DNA of 64,000 nt from Cheiracanthium punctorium. Lineage: Eukaryota > Arthropoda > Arachnida > Araneae > Cheiracanthiidae. The position numbers and the translations under genes are program-made. Position 1 is the first letter of the stretch. Each line of letters begins with the position of its first letter. The stretch lies in the NCBI GenBank assembly GCA_038373885.1, contig JAWZYV010000069.1:124001-188000 (forward strand), given 5' to 3'. Positions 59,717-64,000 of this stretch are shown piece after piece. The notes beneath the pieces are model-generated. The model searched no databases. It was not told the DNA's origin and worked only from the letters and a program-made list of their open reading frames with translations.

Positions 59717-60039
59717 CTAAAAAGAAAGAGGGGAAATGAAATTAATACATTTGCACTTATTAAATAATAACTTTATCTTAATATTTATGATGCCAAAGAA
59801 AACAATTTCTAATAGATAATCGTTTCCAAGATATTCTACTTTTAAACTACAGCTTCTCCCGGACGCCTCACAACAGCATTTCAACATCAATTGTTTATAT
59901 TCACAGATAGAAACAGCAGTACAGTTATGTTAATACAAACAAAATAAAAACCACACGGTATTAAACTAATATCATTATTGAGCAAGAAAACAAATGCAAT
60001 GATACAATTTAATATTTCTTGTTCGAAGCCAACTCTTAC

Positions 60040-60059
60040 CAATCTTTGAATCAATTTTA
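60040..60059 (-). CDS. Candidate upstream mini-exon of the SH2 gene
   Basis: A strong donor (attg|gtaaga) at 60039-60040 closes an open frame ending KLIQRL, which joins in phase 0 to AKKLIGKTKH of the next exon. The nearest acceptor, tattctgaag, would give a 20-bp exon; the frame itself stays open further upstream to about 60099 but without an ATG. Downstream continuity is attractive; the acceptor and start are uncertain. Confidence 0.3.
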
Positions 60060-60099
60060 CTTCAGAATAAATATGCCAGTAGGCATAAGGAGAGAGAGA

Positions 60100-60227
60100 C
60101 AGTGGCGGATTAATGCAAGTTAGTTATAAGATTGACATATACATCCATTTTATGGAAGTAAAATAGGATCTTTTACATTAATTTCTTTTTTCGTGGGGTC
60201 CCCCCCCCACCTTTAAATCCGCCCTTG
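60100..60227. mobile_element. hAT-type MITE, 128 bp
   Basis: Ends cagtggcggattaat and (reverse complement) caagggcggatttaa, with 8-bp duplication gagagaga at 60092-60099 and 60228-60235. Because it landed in a GA/CT repeat, the exact duplication boundary could slide. It lies 40 bp from the candidate mini-exon, within the CT tract that would precede it. Confidence 0.85.
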
Positions 60228-61812
60228 GAGAGAGAACTTCAGTTTTAAAAGCTATGGTAAATGTAATAAAGGTTTGTTTATGGCAAACGAAAAATTTTGC
60301 CAGAAAAAAATATTCACTTGCAGAGCTATGAATGAATTTTCTTCAGATTAGAGTGAAATCAGAGGATTATGAATTATTATGATAAAACATGGTAAAATTT
60401 CAATATCTTGTGGGTAATGAATTTTATATTTTCCTGGAGAGAAATGAACGGGAATTTATTTCATATAAAAATAATTGAAAAAAGTAAATGATTGTAGCTT
60501 GGCAGTAAATGCTATCTAAAATCACATTTGAATGAACAGATATCCTTTTTCATTGCTGTCGTCTTTAAAGTTAATTCTGACGCGTCACTCTGTGATAACA
60601 ATAAAATATCGAAATGCTGCATTTGCTGAGAAGAAACTTCAGTTAACTCAATCGTACATAGCAATTGTCAAGCTCCCGTTGTGAAGTCTAACATACGCAA
60701 GACTTGTCTGTCCTATCTACCTACCTGATTTTTAAAGAAAGTGAGTTCTTGTAAAGTTCATTTAGAAATTATCGACGAAATCAGCGAATGAAACTAAGTG
60801 GCGGGACGATTTTCTTTCAAAGGAACTCTAGCGGCAAACCATTAAATGATGTGCAGAGGACATCAACGAATCACAAAATAAAACCACAAATACGGGATTC
60901 CCCTCCTCACGTCTATAATATAGCAACACAAAAATTTTATTCCGATTTAACGGGCATTCAGGACTTTAACGACCACTTAATCTAAAAATACTGTGACCGA
61001 AGAGGAAATTGGATCGAAAGGCAAGCAAATATAAATCTTCGTGAAAAATTGCTCACTTCACAGCACAGCGGCTTCGTCCTTTGCATATCTTTTCAAAAAA
61101 AGTATATCTAATAAATTTGAGAAACTAGCAGATAGTTTCAGAAAAAGTATGAAACAAATCTGCAATAAGGCAGCCGTAATTTTGGTGATTAACAGTTTAG
61201 TCGATAATGTTGGCACTATAAGATAAAGTGTTACTGAAGAGTTCAAAATGTATTCCTATCAATGGAACAATTCCTAATTGTGTCCGTACAATAATAATAC
61301 CATTTACTTAGCACTGGAATATAGCATACTAAAAAAAACCATAATATTATGTTTGCTTCATTGGCTTTGTGTAGAAAAGTTTTTTATATACCTCCCACGT
61401 TGGGTAAATATCGGCTTTATATTTTTAATAAATCTAATTAATAGATATATACAAGGTGATTCATAACTATTGGTACAAAATTTAAGGGAGATAGGGCACA
61501 TAAGGAATCAGAATCACATCGCAATGTGGGGTCAAAAATGCCGTTTTCACTTACTTGTTAATAGTCACTTTGGGAAAAGTGTTGAGTGTTCATCTAATTT
61601 CTGAACCCCAAATTTCATAAACAATAGGTTTAGCTCCAAAAATGTCACCCATGAAATGAAACAGAATTTTTAAACTATCAATTCCAGTCACGTGTTTTCT
61701 GTGAAAATTCATTATTTTTTGAGGAACAGTGGTTGGAAAGTTAACCATTCAGTAACATACACATATGTAATGTAAAAATAGCTAAACTTACAATAAATTG
61801 AATCCAGATATG
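60228..61812. other. Upstream region of the SH2 gene
   Basis: 1.6 kb of AT-rich sequence. A possible minus-strand donor (aaaatcag|gtaggtag) near 60727 could end a non-coding first exon, but no start codon in a usable frame precedes it. A transposon-like end (caaggtgattcataac) lies at 61454. No promoter could be assigned. Confidence 0.4.
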
Positions 61813-62360
61813 CAGGATGTTCCAAAACAACTGACATAAGCTTTTATTCCTTAAATAATAATCATAGACATACACAATAAATTTTTCAACAAATGTGCAA
61901 AATTTTATGGTATCGATTAAAATTTTCAGGAGATTAAATTTAAATAAATACAATGTTTAAATTTTTATGCGGCTCGCATACAAAGGGTTGATAAAATGTG
62001 TTCAATACATTAATGAGGTGATGTACAAAGTTTCAGCTTTTCATCATATAAAGCCTCCGAGATAATGTGTAAACAATGTTGATGAGGGGCTATACAATAT
62101 AAATAATAGCAGAAGTATTACGTACATATTCAACCATTGTTTCCTTTCGTAATTTGTGTATGACCCCTGAAATTGCTCTGATTTTTTTTTTTTTTTTGTG
62201 CTCCGATTTATTTGCTCTGATTTTTCCCCCCTTTTGAGAGCCATTTTGATGTAGTTTAAGAGCATATATTAATTTCCGTATCTCCGATTTTTATGAAGAA
62301 AGGCTGAAACTTTTCACATTACCTCTTTCCTCATTACTGCACTGAGAATATTTTACTAAT

Positions 62361-62394
<34 letters not shown>

Positions 62395-62569
62395 GTACGG
62401 AAGCCGTATAAAAATTTAAATTTTGTGTTTACATAGATTTAATAACCCAAAATTTTAATCTATACCATAAAATCCTGTCCCTTTTTTTAAGTGACTTAGC
62501 AATTTATTGTATATATCTGATCCTTATTTAAGGAATAAAAGCTTAGGTCAGAGTTTTTGGGACACCCTG
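61813..62569. mobile_element. DNA transposon with about 190-bp inverted ends, 757 bp
   Basis: Left end caggatgttccaaaacaact and right end (reverse complement) cagggtgtcccaaaaactct. Similarity extends far inward on both sides (taagcttttattccttaaat; ttttatggtat...gattaaaatttt; tttaaatttttatrcggc). CAGGGTGTCCC ends are common for mariner-type elements. A T29 run (62366-62394) abuts the right arm. No transposase. Confidence 0.75.
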
Positions 62570-64000
62570 TCAATATTGGGTCAATATTGAAACCCAACAA
62601 TCAATATTGAGTAAATATTTTAATACTCTTGGTGCAATATTTCGCCAATATTTAGTTTATTTTACATTTTCAATGTATGCTACTTTCTTTACTGATAAAT
62701 AATTCGGAAACGGCAGCTTCTTAAAATTTCCCCGTGATATAGTCAATGTTAAGCTAATAGTTTTTTTAACACCAAATAAGAGTATTATCAATAAAGACAC
62801 ATGCCTTAAATGCACAATAAAACAATTGGGTTCCGAGTCAAAAATATTTTAATTTATTAAATAAATCCTGTATATGCAAGTAGAAATACGCTCCGTTCAC
62901 AAAATAACAGACAATGAAGAATAAATGACCACTATGCAATATGTAAATGTTTATAAATCACTATACAAAATTCACAATACAAAATTCACTATAGGGATCA
63001 TGAAACATAACAAAAGCTTACGGAAAAAACATCACAAAATGCCCGTGGCAAGCCCATCGAGATATCAGAAGACATTCCTCTGGGAATTAAAGGAAAGATG
63101 AACACATGGGTATCAAAGCTAAAAATAAAAACCGCTGGCAAAGAAAATGACACTGGATATCCTTTGGGTCCTCAGCGAAAACGAGCCGACAAAACTAATA
63201 GGATAGGAACCCCAGCAAAGTTTGAAAATCCCTTCAATTGAAAAGACGTGCACAGCTCATGTCCCTAGGGTTGCAAGTGAAGTGGATATTATCCTACCTG
63301 TGGTTCAGAAAGATGGTACATTAATGGGATTGGTATCTATAGCAACTAGGACAAGACTTCACCCATGCAAGTCTCGCTTCCCTACCTGTTGGCGAACAGA
63401 ACAGCAGTCTTATTGGTTTTCTTGAATCCCGAAGGTGTCGAATTTGGAAGACCAGAAAACACAATATACAGTATTTTGGAAAGGACGAGCAGAAAAATAA
63501 ATAAATAAATAAATAAAATAAATAAAAAGCCCAAATTAAGATTATGAAAATAAGTAAAACAAAATTTTATGAATAAAAATCGTCTTTGAATCATAGTTTT
63601 GCAAGTATGAATGAAGGTTTACACCATATTCATGAATATTTTGAATATCACAAAATTGCAACTTAGACAATGCGTTACGAGTTAAATTTACCATTCCGCG
63701 TGTTAGAAATGCAAATGAACTTCATAGACACGATCCGATGCAAAAGATTAAAACTTTATTAACTTAACGCATCGATAATGAATTTTAAACGACTTGTGAA
63801 TAATCTGAATCCGATCAATCGCTTTGAGTCTTTAACATTTTAAGAAGCATTATCCCACTATAAAACGCAGTAGTTCTTTTGATGATTTTCTTTGAGCGCA
63901 ATGGACGCCGCTAGGATTTTTTTTTTTTTTTTAATAAGGATGGTCTCGATACATCGAACTAGTCAGCGTAAAAGATCCAAAATTGTTGAACATAACGTGT
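62570..64000. other. Unassigned upstream DNA with a possible retroposed segment
   Basis: AT-rich except for about 63000-63490, which is less AT-rich and ends in an (aaat)n tail at about 63496-63525, as retroposons do. A plus-strand frame in it (KENDTGYPLGPQRKRADKTN) is broken by stops and not recognised. The window ends with a T16 run near 63919 and no further gene. Confidence 0.35.

Overview
This window reads as animal nuclear DNA, most likely from an arthropod and plausibly a spider or other chelicerate. It is strongly AT-rich, its coding sequence lies in short spliced exons separated by kilobase introns, and it is crowded with eukaryotic transposons (hAT, Tc1/mariner, pogo/Tigger, Harbinger-like, CACTA-like, tRNA-derived SINEs, a LINE and a Ty3/gypsy LTR element). 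No rRNA, functional tRNA, CRISPR array or bacterial-type operon was seen. The taxon is an inference; nothing here is species-diagnostic.

Two host genes are supported by splice sites, reading frame and conserved residues. On the + strand (about 0.6-16.4 kb) lies the 3' half of a multiple-EGF-domain gene. Nine consecutive exons of 126-135 bp each encode one eight-cysteine, laminin/MEGF-type EGF repeat (one carries an extra ninth cysteine). All are in phase 1-1. A short last exon ends in TAA without a membrane segment, so the visible product is secreted. On the - strand (about 60.0-36.2 kb) lies a five-exon gene for an adaptor-type protein: a Ser-rich N-terminal half, a poly-Ser and a poly-Pro stretch, and a C-terminal SH2 domain followed by an acidic tail. 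Frames join exactly across all four introns to give 390 residues. Its first exon is not settled, although a small candidate is proposed near 60.05 kb. The two genes converge, with about 20 kb between their stop codons.

Layout: 0-6.9 kb EGF exons, with an intronic cluster of perfect heat-shock-element half-sites at 3.33 kb; 6.9-15.4 kb a transposon-packed EGF intron; 15.4-16.5 kb the end of the EGF gene; 16.5-24 kb intergenic DNA with a CACTA-like element, a hAT MITE, a hairpin and a 58-bp minisatellite; 24.5-36.15 kb a transposon-poor AT-rich tract running up to the SH2 stop codon (a possible very long 3' UTR) with an internal low-copy repeat field at 29.2-31.5 kb; 36.15-60 kb the SH2 gene, whose introns hold a pogo transposase relic, a LINE split by a 4.94-kb Ty3/gypsy element with identical LTRs, a Tigger-like element, and a Tc1 relic interrupted by a 2.25-kb hAT-like element that itself contains further insertions; 60-64 kb upstream sequence with MITEs and a foldback element.

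No coherent new multi-gene system was found. The most unusual items are the gypsy element that has identical LTRs but broken gag/pol frames, two near-perfect intronic palindromes, the heat-shock-element cluster, the tandem repeat fields, and the long transposon-poor tract beyond the SH2 gene.
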